Made by a program: the position numbers and the translations under genes. Positions 1 through 7,112 of a DNA stretch of 10,062 nt are shown here, one piece after another. The stretch comes from Halanaerobiaceae bacterium (GTDB lineage Bacteria > Bacillota > Halanaerobiia > Halanaerobiales > DTU029): positions 1 through 10,062 of the forward strand of contig JAAYLO010000034.1 of NCBI GenBank assembly GCA_012521855.1, in the 5' to 3' direction. Positions within the stretch are counted from its first letter, which is position 1. The number at the start of each line of letters is the position of its first letter. The notes below the pieces were generated by a model. The model ran no database searches and was not told where the DNA came from. It saw nothing but the letters and a program-made list of their open reading frames with translations.

Positions 1-62
1 AGAAGACTCCTTTCTAAATGTTTTGTTTGTCACTTAACATTTTATCAAATAAGGAGTCTTCT
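1..62. terminator. Long-loop inverted repeat downstream of the c-di-GMP operon, probable bidirectional terminator
   Basis: A perfect 12-bp inverted repeat (1-12 AGAAGACTCCTT, 51-62 AAGGAGTCTTCT) encloses 38 bases. A second 7-bp stem (16-22 AAATGTT with 36-42 AACATTT) can form inside it. It lies 35 bp past the stop codon of the last operon gene (98). On the plus strand it is followed by a T-rich run, so it could also terminate a plus-strand gene left of the window. The minus-strand tail lies outside the window, so a U-tract on that side cannot be seen. The loop is longer than in a textbook intrinsic terminator. Confidence 0.55.
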
Positions 63-97
63 TTCTATTTTATTCTAATATTTCTCCAAAACTTATT

Positions 98-2023
98 TTA
101 CACTAACATCAAATCAAGAGTGGTAAATATCTCAACAATTTCAGGATCAAATTGTGTTCCGGCACATCGTTTCAATTCTTTTACGGCCTCCTCTTGTGAA
201 ATTGCTTCCTTATATGGCCGGGGATGTGTCATGACATCATAGGCATCAACTACAGAGATTATCCTTGACAGGAGGGGTATCTCTTTACCCTTTTTCCCCA
301 GAGGATATCCTGTCCCATCCCATCTTTCATGATGATATAAAATAAAGTCAGCAATCCCCGCCAGATCCAGAGAGGCCTGGGCGATCCTGTAACCTACCTC
401 TGAGTGTTTTTTCATCTCTACCCATTCCTTCTCATTCAAGGGGCCGGGCTTATTCAAAATATCATCATTTATGGCAACTTTCCCGATATCATGAAGGAGG
501 GCCAGAAGTCTTAGATCATCCAGTTCGCTGGAACTTAAGTCCATCCTTTCTCCGAGTCTCATTGCTAAAGATGTCATCCTCTCTGCGTGCCCGACAGTTT
601 CTATATTTTTTTCTGAAAGGGTTTCAGCCAGGGAGGATATCAAAGCATTGCGGTAACTTCTTGTTTCCAGGAGTTTGTGTTTATACATCCTGTCTTCTGC
701 TCTTTTCACCAGCTCCATCAGGTTCAGTTTTCCGGTCTCTTTTGTAGCAGTGCCCAATGATAAGCTCAGCTTCCATTTGCTTTCTTTATTAATCTCCTCA
801 CATTCTTCTCCTATAATCCTGCAAACCTTTTCTGCCTCTTTCCTGCCTTTACCGGGGAGAAACATGACAAACTCATCTCCTCCCCATCTGAAAACCAGAT
901 CATTATCTGAACTGTTTCTCTGTAATATCTCTGCCGTCTTCTTCAATAACCAGTCTCCTGCACTATGTCCAAAAACATCATTGGTAATTTTTAAACCATT
1001 AAGGTCACCCATAATCACAGAAAAGGGAAGATTTTCTGCCTTCTCAATATCTTTTAATTTTATCTCCAGATAATTACGATTATGTATCCCTGTCAAGAGA
1101 TCAGAATAAGCTGCTTTCTGCATCAGGAAATTCATCTGAATATTGTTGATGGCATTGGCAAACTGGCTGGACAGAAGCCGCAGATTATCACGGACTGTAT
1201 CAGGAATTCTGTACAATGTATAGATATTGTCAAAAAGGACTGCTCCGACTATCCTGGTATTGGTTTTAAGGGGTAACCAGTATCCTAATCCATACTCAAA
1301 AGGTATATAATCAAAAGATATACCGGTAAAGACGGGCAGTTCCTCAACAGGAAAGTCTTCAGTTGTAAAAGTCTGGCCTTTTTCATTGACTCCGCGGACT
1401 TCACTGATATTGTTGTTTTCATCATAAAGCACTACTGTAATCCGGTCAAACTTGAAATACTTTAAGGTTAATTGGAAAAATTTTTGAATCAGCTCATCCA
1501 GGTTATCTATGGCCTGTAATTCATTATTAATTTTTATGGAAATTTCGGTATTATCTTTTCCGGAGATAAGTTCCTTTTTTATAAGGACATTCCCTAAAGC
1601 CAGACCGATTATATCAGTCATTTTAACAAACTCACTGAAATTTATTTCAGAAAAATCTATAATTAGCCTGAATTCCATTAAACCCAGGATATCTCTCCCG
1701 TTTCGCAATATGATCTTGATATAATTGTCATCAACTATAATCTTCTCATCTTTTTTCTGCTCAATCTGATATAAAGGGATATAATCATACCCCTGTGACC
1801 AGCCACTATAAATATTATAGGTGAGCTCTTCTTCCAGAAGTTCTCTCTCTTCATCTATTACATAAAATCTTAGCTGGTCAATCATATAATCCAGTTCTCT
1901 TAATATATGTCCAACAAGCCTCTTATATGTGTGAATGCTTGGGGAGCCCTTTGCAAAAATATCTACAAGATCAAAGCCCAGCTCAACAAGGTTTTTTTGA
2001 TATGTTTTTTCAGCCATAATCAT
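98..2023 (-). CDS. Soluble GAF-like / GGDEF / HD-GYP bifunctional c-di-GMP enzyme (copy B)
   Basis: Predicted cytoplasmic protein of 641 residues that could both make c-di-GMP from GTP and degrade it. Residues about 15-150 and 160-300 look like two divergent GAF-type sensory domains. GGDEF spans about 305-455, with the intact signature GGDEF at 381-385 and D340/N342 in the metal and substrate loop. HD-GYP spans about 465-640, with E475, H479, H511-D512, K515, H540, H564-H565 and D593 matching the metal site known from structurally characterised HD-GYP enzymes, and GYP at 572-574. The c-di-GMP inhibitory motif RxxD expected before GGDEF is absent (S at the R position), so product inhibition through it is unlikely. 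No transmembrane segment is visible. It starts 7 bp after the SBP-B stop, with GAGGGG (2032-2027) overlapping that stop. The second ATG, at 2017, has the better 9-base spacing and may be the true start. It closely resembles copy A throughout. Which activity dominates cannot be told from sequence. Confidence 0.93.
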   Translation of the reverse strand: MIMAEKTYQKNLVELGFDLVDIFAKGSPSIHTYKRLVGHILRELDYMIDQLRFYVIDEERELLEEELTYNIYSGWSQGYDYIPLYQIEQKKDEKIIVDDNYIKIILRNGRDILGLMEFRLIIDFSEINFSEFVKMTDIIGLALGNVLIKKELISGKDNTEISIKINNELQAIDNLDELIQKFFQLTLKYFKFDRITVVLYDENNNISEVRGVNEKGQTFTTEDFPVEELPVFTGISFDYIPFEYGLGYWLPLKTNTRIVGAVLFDNIYTLYRIPDTVRDNLRLLSSQFANAINNIQMNFLMQKAAYSDLLTGIHNRNYLEIKLKDIEKAENLPFSVIMGDLNGLKITNDVFGHSAGDWLLKKTAEILQRNSSDNDLVFRWGGDEFVMFLPGKGRKEAEKVCRIIGEECEEINKESKWKLSLSLGTATKETGKLNLMELVKRAEDRMYKHKLLETRSYRNALISSLAETLSEKNIETVGHAERMTSLAMRLGERMDLSSSELDDLRLLALLHDIGKVAINDDILNKPGPLNEKEWVEMKKHSEVGYRIAQASLDLAGIADFILYHHERWDGTGYPLGKKGKEIPLLSRIISVVDAYDVMTHPRPYKEAISQEEAVKELKRCAGTQFDPEIVEIFTTLDLMLV

Positions 2024-2030
2024 ACACCCC

Positions 2031-3260
2031 TCAGGAACCCCACGAATATTTTAACAAACGAATTATCCTTTCATCAGTATCTTCAATCAGTTCTAAAAGC
2101 TTTTTCCTGATATTCCGATAACTATCTTTACTGAATAATTCCCACAAAATATTGGAAATACTCTTGCTCAAAATTTCCTCGACACTTGCCCAGCATGCAT
2201 GAACAGGGTATGAACTGGAACCTGCCACCATCTCATATAGTTGATTTATATCTGCATTTTCCTTACGCCTTTCCCAGAAAGCTGATTCCACAGCAGGGAT
2301 GGCCCCTGTGAACTCAGCCCAGGAGCTTAGAAATTTATCCTCAGTCATTCTCTTAATAAACTTACTGGCTGTCACTGGAAACTTTGTTCCGGATGAAATG
2401 GCCAGTACAGCAGCTCCGCTGTATGCACCGATATGATTACGGGGTGATGGTACCGGCAGTATCATGTACCTGCTCTCTTCACCTTCTTTTATGATATTAT
2501 CTATAATTCCGTAACATCCGCCCACATTAAATACAAAAGCATTTTCATAACGGAAACTTTCGACTAAACTGTGAGGGTGTTTATCCACATCATCAATAGT
2601 AAGTCCAGACTTTTTTACCAGACTATAAAGATAATCAATTATCTTCAGAAATCCCGGATTATTCAGAAAATGGTCCGGTATATCCTCTAAATCCGGAAAA
2701 AGATGTCCTGCTGCAAAAAACCATGCTGAAAGACAATGCACAGTCTCCATGCCTTTTCTGATCAAAATAGTCATGGGTTTTGGTATACTTTGATCATATT
2801 TTCTCATCTCTGCGATAGTCTCGATGGCCCGGGTGAATCCCTCCCAATCCTTTATTTCTTCCGGGGAGATTTTCAAATCATTCATGGTCTTTCTCCATAC
2901 TGACATAACAATCGGGTCTGCTATCCAGGGTACAGCAATCTGTTTTCCCTGGTAATAACAGTATCCGTTTAACCAGCCTGCTAAGGGAGGTGCAAAGGAA
3001 ACACTCTCTGCCAGAGGTGCGATATAATTCATATTAGCCAGTGGTCTTATCCAGGTAGATCCCAGCTGAATTACATCCGGACTCTCACCTTCCTTGAATC
3101 CTTTTATAATTGTCTGATAAGCCCTGGTCCAGGAAACAATATCATATTCTATATCAATTCCCTCTTCCTCCTGAAAATCCCTGAACCCTTCCTGTAATAA
3201 GGAATGAGGGTCTTTACCATTGGCAGTAGTCATCAATAATACTCTCAATACCTCTCTCAC
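2031..3260 (-). CDS. Solute-binding-protein-like protein lacking a signal peptide (copy B)
   Basis: A 409-residue protein with the fold signature of family 1 (sugar-type) ABC solute-binding proteins: PDVIQLGSTW at 61-70, GKQIAVPW at 105-112, a W-rich middle, GGCYGI at 247-252 and the C-terminal IPAVESAFWE block near 321-330. The expected export signal is missing: the first beta strand (VLRVLLMTTANG, 4-15) begins almost at the start, with no hydrophobic core of useful length and no lipobox Cys. Alignment with SBP-A over this strand supports the GTG start at 3260, which has AGGAG at 3275-3271, 10 bases upstream. It follows the copy A enzyme after 35 bp and is followed by the copy B enzyme after 7 bp. 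With no permease or ATPase nearby, import is unlikely. A cytoplasmic ligand sensor working with the neighbouring c-di-GMP enzyme is my inference. The ligand is unknown; sugar or oligosaccharide is a guess from the family. Confidence 0.85.
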   Translation of the reverse strand: MREVLRVLLMTTANGKDPHSLLQEGFRDFQEEEGIDIEYDIVSWTRAYQTIIKGFKEGESPDVIQLGSTWIRPLANMNYIAPLAESVSFAPPLAGWLNGYCYYQGKQIAVPWIADPIVMSVWRKTMNDLKISPEEIKDWEGFTRAIETIAEMRKYDQSIPKPMTILIRKGMETVHCLSAWFFAAGHLFPDLEDIPDHFLNNPGFLKIIDYLYSLVKKSGLTIDDVDKHPHSLVESFRYENAFVFNVGGCYGIIDNIIKEGEESRYMILPVPSPRNHIGAYSGAAVLAISSGTKFPVTASKFIKRMTEDKFLSSWAEFTGAIPAVESAFWERRKENADINQLYEMVAGSSSYPVHACWASVEEILSKSISNILWELFSKDSYRNIRKKLLELIEDTDERIIRLLKYSWGS

Positions 3261-3295
3261 CCTTTTCCAACTCCTATTGCGTGATTTTGTACTTA

Positions 3296-5215
3296 TTAAT
3301 CAAATTCAAGAGTAGTAAAGATTTGAACGAGTTCAGGATCAAATTGTGTTCCTGCACACCGTTTCAACTCTTCTAAGGCTTCTTCATGTGAAACAGCTTT
3401 TTTATAAGGCCTGTCATGTGTCATTACATCATAGGCATCAACTACCGAGATTATCCTCGACGGAAGGGGTATCTCTTTACCTTTTCTTCCCAGGGGATAG
3501 CCGTTTCCATTCCACCACTCATGATGACAGAGAATATAATTGGCAATCTGGGAAAACTCATAAGAAGCATGAGCTATTCTGAACCCTGTCTCCGGGTGTT
3601 TTCTTACTTCCTCCCATTCCTTCCCGGTCAGCGGCCCCGGTTTATTCAAAATATCACTATTTACTGCTACCTTTCCTATATCATGAAGCATGGCCAGAAG
3701 TCTGAGGTCTTCAATTTCACTGCCTACCAGCCCCATCTTTTCCCCCAGCTGAAGTGCGAGGCCGGCCATCCTTTCAGTATGTTCCTGGGTTTCACAACAC
3801 TTTTCTTCCAGTGTTACCTTTAGGGAAGATATTAATGCTCTCCGGAAACTGTTTGTCTCAGACAATTTCCTGCGGTACATTCTGTCTTCTGCCCTTCTTA
3901 TTACTAAAAACAGTTTTTCCCTCCTGTTATTTCTGGCAGCATAACCCATGGATATACTCAACTCTACCTTCAAATCCCTGACCCCGGAACTCTTCTCTTT
4001 GATAATTTCAGTGATTTTTTTTGCGGCCAGCTCATCTCTACCCGGTAAGAGGACCAAAAACTCATCCCCGCCGGACCTGATTATAATGTCTTCCTCAGTA
4101 CAGGATTCTTTCAGGACTTTAGCTGCTCTTTTCAACAACTGGTCTCCAGTATTATGGCCAAAAACATCATTTGTCAGTTTCAGGCCATTAAGATCACCCA
4201 TGATTACCGAAAAGGGAAAAACGCTTTGCCTGTTGTATATATCCAATATCTCTTCCAGGTAGTTCCGGTTATACAAACCTGTTAATCTATCGAAATGTGC
4301 AGCCTTCTGCAGACTGGAATACATATTAATATTGTCAAGTGCCTTGGCAAATTCAGTACTCAGTATACGGAGGCTATTTAAGACAGAGTCAGAAATTTTA
4401 TGAAGGGTATATAAATTATCATATAAAACCATACCAATCTGCCCTGTGGTGGTCCTCAAAGGGAACCAGTATCCTATCCTGTTGCCAAGAGACAGATAAT
4501 CTTCAGTCAGATCAGGTAATTCGGGAAGTATATTGAGGCTGTACTCCCTGCCCTTTTCACTGATCCCTCTGACAATGGCATTTTCCCTGTCTTTGTCAAA
4601 GATAAAGACAGTTATCCGGTCAAATCTAAAATATTCCATGGTCATCTTCAAAAAGCGGGATATTAATTTATCGATATCATCTATATCCTGTAAATTGTCG
4701 TTGAGCTGGATATTGAACTCCGTATTTTCTTTTTCCCTGATGGTATCAGTCTCAAAAAGCACACTGCCCAGGGCAAAGGAGATAATCTGGGTAGCAGCCT
4801 GGATTCCTTTTACTTTAACATCAGGGAGCTCAGACTTTGTGCCGAACTCCATTAAACCCAGTAATTTGGAACCGCTGTGTAACAAGACACGTAAATAATG
4901 GAAATTATAATCAGTGTAGCGCTCTATTTTCTCCCTGAGAAATTTACCTGAAAGACTGGATACCGGTATCAGGCCATATCCAGGAAGCCAGCCAGTATTA
5001 TTATAAACAGATTCCTCAATAAGGTTTTCCATCTCGCTATCAATTATATAAAAGCGGATCTGTACAAGATCAAACTCTTCTTCCATCCGCTGGAATAAAA
5101 GCTCCGTAAAATCATTATAAACAAGGTATTCACCAATATTTTCTACGAGAAAATTGGCTGCTTCCAGACCAACTCTGGACATATTCTGAATAATTGCATC
5201 ATTATGTTCAGACAT
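3296..5215 (-). CDS. Soluble GAF-like / GGDEF / HD-GYP bifunctional c-di-GMP enzyme (copy A)
   Basis: A 639-residue paralogue of copy B, collinear along its whole length: two GAF-like regions (about 15-155 and 165-300), GGDEF (about 306-455) and HD-GYP (about 465-637). GGDEF at 382-386 and the preceding GDLNGLKLTND loop are intact. The HD-GYP metal ligands E475, H479, H511-D512, K515, H540, H564-H565 and D593 are all present. The usual D of the HHExxDGxGYP motif is N569 here, while copy B keeps D569. That residue is not one of the known metal ligands, but the change could alter activity. The RxxD inhibitory site is absent. There are no membrane segments or signal peptide. Its ATG overlaps the SBP-A stop by 8 bases (ATGTCTGA), with GAGG just upstream, so translation is probably coupled. 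Dual cyclase and phosphodiesterase capacity is predicted from motifs only. Confidence 0.93.
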   Translation of the reverse strand: MSEHNDAIIQNMSRVGLEAANFLVENIGEYLVYNDFTELLFQRMEEEFDLVQIRFYIIDSEMENLIEESVYNNTGWLPGYGLIPVSSLSGKFLREKIERYTDYNFHYLRVLLHSGSKLLGLMEFGTKSELPDVKVKGIQAATQIISFALGSVLFETDTIREKENTEFNIQLNDNLQDIDDIDKLISRFLKMTMEYFRFDRITVFIFDKDRENAIVRGISEKGREYSLNILPELPDLTEDYLSLGNRIGYWFPLRTTTGQIGMVLYDNLYTLHKISDSVLNSLRILSTEFAKALDNINMYSSLQKAAHFDRLTGLYNRNYLEEILDIYNRQSVFPFSVIMGDLNGLKLTNDVFGHNTGDQLLKRAAKVLKESCTEEDIIIRSGGDEFLVLLPGRDELAAKKITEIIKEKSSGVRDLKVELSISMGYAARNNRREKLFLVIRRAEDRMYRRKLSETNSFRRALISSLKVTLEEKCCETQEHTERMAGLALQLGEKMGLVGSEIEDLRLLAMLHDIGKVAVNSDILNKPGPLTGKEWEEVRKHPETGFRIAHASYEFSQIANYILCHHEWWNGNGYPLGRKGKEIPLPSRIISVVDAYDVMTHDRPYKKAVSHEEALEELKRCAGTQFDPELVQIFTTLEFD

Positions 5216-6449
5216 TTTGCCTCATCTCCCAGGACAATTCTAATATTTCTTTTACATTCCGGTCTATTTTTTCAAGATAAGCTAAATCCCTGTCCTCAAT
5301 TTCAGTACTTCCCCTTCTGATTAGCTCCCTGATTGTATAATAAACCCCTTTTATTAATTCATTTTCTATTGTTACCCATGCCGGATGAAGGGGATAAACC
5401 ATTGAATTGACTGTCTGTTCATACATTACTCTGATCCTCTCATCTTCGAAGCGTTTCTCCCAGAATTTATCCCCAAAAGCAGGAACATTATTAAGCTCAT
5501 CAACCCATCTTCTCACAAACTCTTCACTGACAAGGTATTCAACCAATTTCCAGGCTTTTTCTTTGTTTTTTGACTTTGAAGATACACCCAGAACAGAGCC
5601 GCCGCCATAACTTATTGATTTTCCGGTGGATGTAGGAAAAGGAAGGACATAATAATCATTATCGGGTTCATTGCTGTTAATCCTCTCAACAATACCATAC
5701 CAGCTCCCTATATAAAAAACTGATAAACCGTGACGATAGAAGTCTTCATTTACCTGATAGGGATGCTTATCCGTATCGTTAATACTTTTATCACAAATCA
5801 TTTTAAGTTCAGCAAAGTATTTCATAGTATCTATTACCAGGTCCTCTGTTAATATCTTTTGAGGTATCTTCTCCAGATCTGGAAACTTCCAGCCCCTGGA
5901 CCAGAGTATTGAAGAAAAACGCTGTAAAGTGTCACGTTCCATCTGAAATGCAATAGATAATGGGTCAGGAATATCCGGTTTTTTCTCTCTCAGTTCTTTA
6001 AATTTCTTACCAAACTCCTTCAGACCTTCCCAATCCCTGACATCTCTTTCTTTTATGCCATATTTCAACATATAGTCTTTGCGTCCTGCCATTATAATAG
6101 TATCTGCCTTCCAGGGAACTGCATACTGTTTTCCATCTTGCTTACAGATAGTATTTATACCTTCATTAATGGAGGGTTTTATCTTGATATCATCGGGAAC
6201 CTGAGCCAGATAGCCCATATGGGTAAAGATCCTCACCCAGCTTGTACCAATCTGCATTATGTCCGGGCCTGTATTGAATTTAAAACCCTCAACTAATGCT
6301 TTAAAAATCCTTTCCCAGGTTATATTCTCCAGTATTACCTCTACATTATTCTTCTTTCCAAACCTGGAAAAATGCTCATTTAAATATAATAACCTTTTCG
6401 GATTACTTGAGGTAGTTATTAACCAGATCAGTAATTTATTATTTCTCAT
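5208..6449 (-). CDS. Solute-binding-protein-like protein lacking a signal peptide (copy A)
   Basis: A 413-residue family 1 solute-binding-protein homologue, first complete gene of the operon. It shares with copy B GPDIMQIGTSWVR (61-73), GKQYAVPWKAD (106-116), IGSWYGIVERI (247-257), a glycine-rich GGGSVLGVSS block (282-291) and a C-terminal VYPLHPAWVTIE (351-362). The N-terminus goes directly into the first beta strand (LLIWLITT, 6-13) and has no lipobox, so the protein should stay in the cytoplasm. The ATG at 6449 has GGAG only one base away (6454-6451), a poor distance. Translation may depend on the short remnant frame that ends at 6456 just upstream. The 3' end overlaps the copy A enzyme by 8 bases, which argues that the two products are made together. 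The ligand is unknown. A role as a transporter component is unlikely because no other ABC genes are present. Confidence 0.85.
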   Translation of the reverse strand: MRNNKLLIWLITTSSNPKRLLYLNEHFSRFGKKNNVEVILENITWERIFKALVEGFKFNTGPDIMQIGTSWVRIFTHMGYLAQVPDDIKIKPSINEGINTICKQDGKQYAVPWKADTIIMAGRKDYMLKYGIKERDVRDWEGLKEFGKKFKELREKKPDIPDPLSIAFQMERDTLQRFSSILWSRGWKFPDLEKIPQKILTEDLVIDTMKYFAELKMICDKSINDTDKHPYQVNEDFYRHGLSVFYIGSWYGIVERINSNEPDNDYYVLPFPTSTGKSISYGGGSVLGVSSKSKNKEKAWKLVEYLVSEEFVRRWVDELNNVPAFGDKFWEKRFEDERIRVMYEQTVNSMVYPLHPAWVTIENELIKGVYYTIRELIRRGSTEIEDRDLAYLEKIDRNVKEILELSWEMRQNV

Positions 6450-6455
6450 TCTCCA

Positions 6456-6539
6456 TCAGCTCATTTCTAGATTTAATTTTAAATCCAGGCTAAAGAATGC
6501 TTTTACAACCTCCTCATCAAACTGAGCCCCCGCACACAT
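6456..6539 (-). pseudogene. C-terminal relic of a third HD-GYP gene
   Basis: Reading the minus strand from 6539 gives 27 codons (MCAGAQFDEEVVKAFFSLDL, then seven more residues and TGA at 6458-6456). This matches the extreme C-terminus of the two intact enzymes, CAGTQFDPEIVEIFTTLDL (about residues 620-638). Similarity stops exactly before the Cys: upstream there are four unrelated codons and a TAA (6551-6549), and no GGDEF or HD motif is found between here and 6847. The relic ends 6 bases before SBP-A and is in the same frame. It is best explained as what remains of an enzyme gene of another repeat unit after deletion or recombination. The match is short, but its position next to an SBP gene, as in the intact units, makes chance unlikely. 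Confidence 0.8.
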
Positions 6540-6664
6540 AGTACTTTTTTACTATATCCCTCTATATAAGTAATTCTCTAAATTCCGTAAATTTCCTTCA
6601 ATTATAATGTTTTTTTTACATAATTTTTGATATCATTTTGTAAATAATTGTTGAATCATTTATC

Positions 6665-6693
6665 ATTATAAAAACAGTATCTTATCCTGAAAA
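6665..6693 (-). promoter_or_regulatory. Candidate sigma-A promoter for the SBP/c-di-GMP operon
   Basis: On the minus strand TTTTCA (6693-6688) is separated by 17 bases from a perfect TATAAT (6670-6665), predicting a start near 6658 and a leader of roughly 200 bases before SBP-A. A second minus-strand TATAAT lies at 6606-6601 without a good -35. The region is AT-rich, so chance matches are possible, but no other promoter is evident for the five-part operon. Confidence 0.4.
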
Positions 6694-6807
6694 ACAGTCC
6701 CGGAGGCCCCCCTGTATTCAAATGATGTTTCAGGTAGAAAAAGTGAGATTTCGTGACCTTTCTGGCGCTAATTCCCATTTATTGCTGCTTTCAGGGATTA
6801 ATTGCAG

Positions 6808-6836
6808 TTGATTATTATCCTGTAATATTATACAAT
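6808..6836 (+). promoter_or_regulatory. Candidate promoter of the Spo0E-like gene
   Basis: TTGATT (6808-6813) and TACAAT (6831-6836) are spaced by 17 bases, each four or five matches to the sigma-A consensus, predicting a start near 6843. This leaves a short leader containing the Shine-Dalgarno site at 6863-6869. An alternative TTGCAG/TAATAT pair (6802-6807, 6823-6828) has a 15-base spacer. No clear Spo0A box is seen. Confidence 0.45.
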
Positions 6837-6877
6837 AAAGCCGAAAAATGTATTACTATAAAGAGGAAGTGATGGTA

Positions 6878-7030
6878 ATGTCTGTATATAAGCAGAGGAT
6901 TAAAGAAAAAATAGAAAAAGCAAGAATTGACCTGTTAAAATTGGTAAACGAAAAGGGAACTCTTATTGATCCTGAGGTTACTCACAAAAGTCAGGAACTG
7001 GACAAACTTCTGAACCAGTATAATACATAG
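6878..7030 (+). CDS. Spo0E-family small protein, putative aspartyl-phosphate phosphatase
   Basis: A 50-residue protein with the Spo0E-family pattern: a charged helix (residues about 5-22), a turn with EKG, then LIDPEVTHKSQELDKLLNQY, which carries the SQELD motif central to the family. Spo0E-type proteins are two-helix phosphatases that dephosphorylate Spo0A~P (some paralogues act elsewhere) and so delay sporulation. The start is placed at ATG 6878 because GAGGAAG (6863-6869) is 8 bases upstream. ATGs at 6848 and 6872 are in frame, but the first lies before this Shine-Dalgarno site and the second is too close to it. It is a single-gene unit, diverging from the c-di-GMP operon and followed by a hairpin. 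Whether its target is Spo0A cannot be told from this window. Confidence 0.85.
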   Translation: MSVYKQRIKEKIEKARIDLLKLVNEKGTLIDPEVTHKSQELDKLLNQYNT

Positions 7031-7062
7031 CAAAAAACAGACAAATTATTTAATTTATATAT

Positions 7063-7110
7063 ATACTCCTTCCTGACAATTTTATATTAAATGGAAGGAG
7101 TATTTGCTTT
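7063..7110. terminator. Bidirectional hairpin terminator between the Spo0E-like and DUF362 genes
   Basis: A perfect 11-bp inverted repeat (7063-7073 ATACTCCTTCC, 7093-7103 GGAAGGAGTAT) with a 19-base AT-rich loop is followed on the plus strand by TTGCTTTT. It lies 32 bp after the Spo0E-like stop and 9 bp beyond the stop of the minus-strand DUF362 gene. It is suited to end both converging transcripts, although the minus-strand tail is AT-rich rather than a clean U-tract. Confidence 0.7.
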
Positions 7111-7112
7111 TA

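Larger units (their letters stand above)
6540..6847. other. Non-coding divergent region between the operon and the Spo0E-like gene
   Basis: About 310 bases with no convincing gene. The half nearest the operon (6540-6680) is very AT-rich and holds the candidate minus-strand promoter. The other half (6690-6800) is less AT-rich, with a C-rich patch around 6700-6712. A minus-strand frame is open from about 6839 to 6725 but has no start codon and no family I recognise. I looked for a c-di-GMP (GEMM) riboswitch, because the region leads a c-di-GMP operon, and did not find its conserved elements. Confidence 0.5.

Noticed and set aside
675..1073. Plus-strand open frame of 132 codons
   Set aside because: Lies opposite the GGDEF coding region of copy B, shows no family features, and its counterpart opposite copy A (3948-4262) appears at the same place, as expected for a shadow frame.
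3416..3823. Plus-strand open frame of 135 codons
   Set aside because: Opposite the HD-GYP domain of copy A; no recognisable domain and no sensible ribosome binding site.
2031..6449. Reading the SBP genes as components of a sugar ABC importer
   Set aside because: Neither protein has an export signal and no permease or ATPase gene is present in the window; each is instead tied to a c-di-GMP enzyme gene.
6540..6847. Possible c-di-GMP riboswitch (GEMM) leading the c-di-GMP operon
   Set aside because: The conserved GEMM-I elements and paired arms were not found on either strand; a covariance-model search would be needed to exclude a divergent class.
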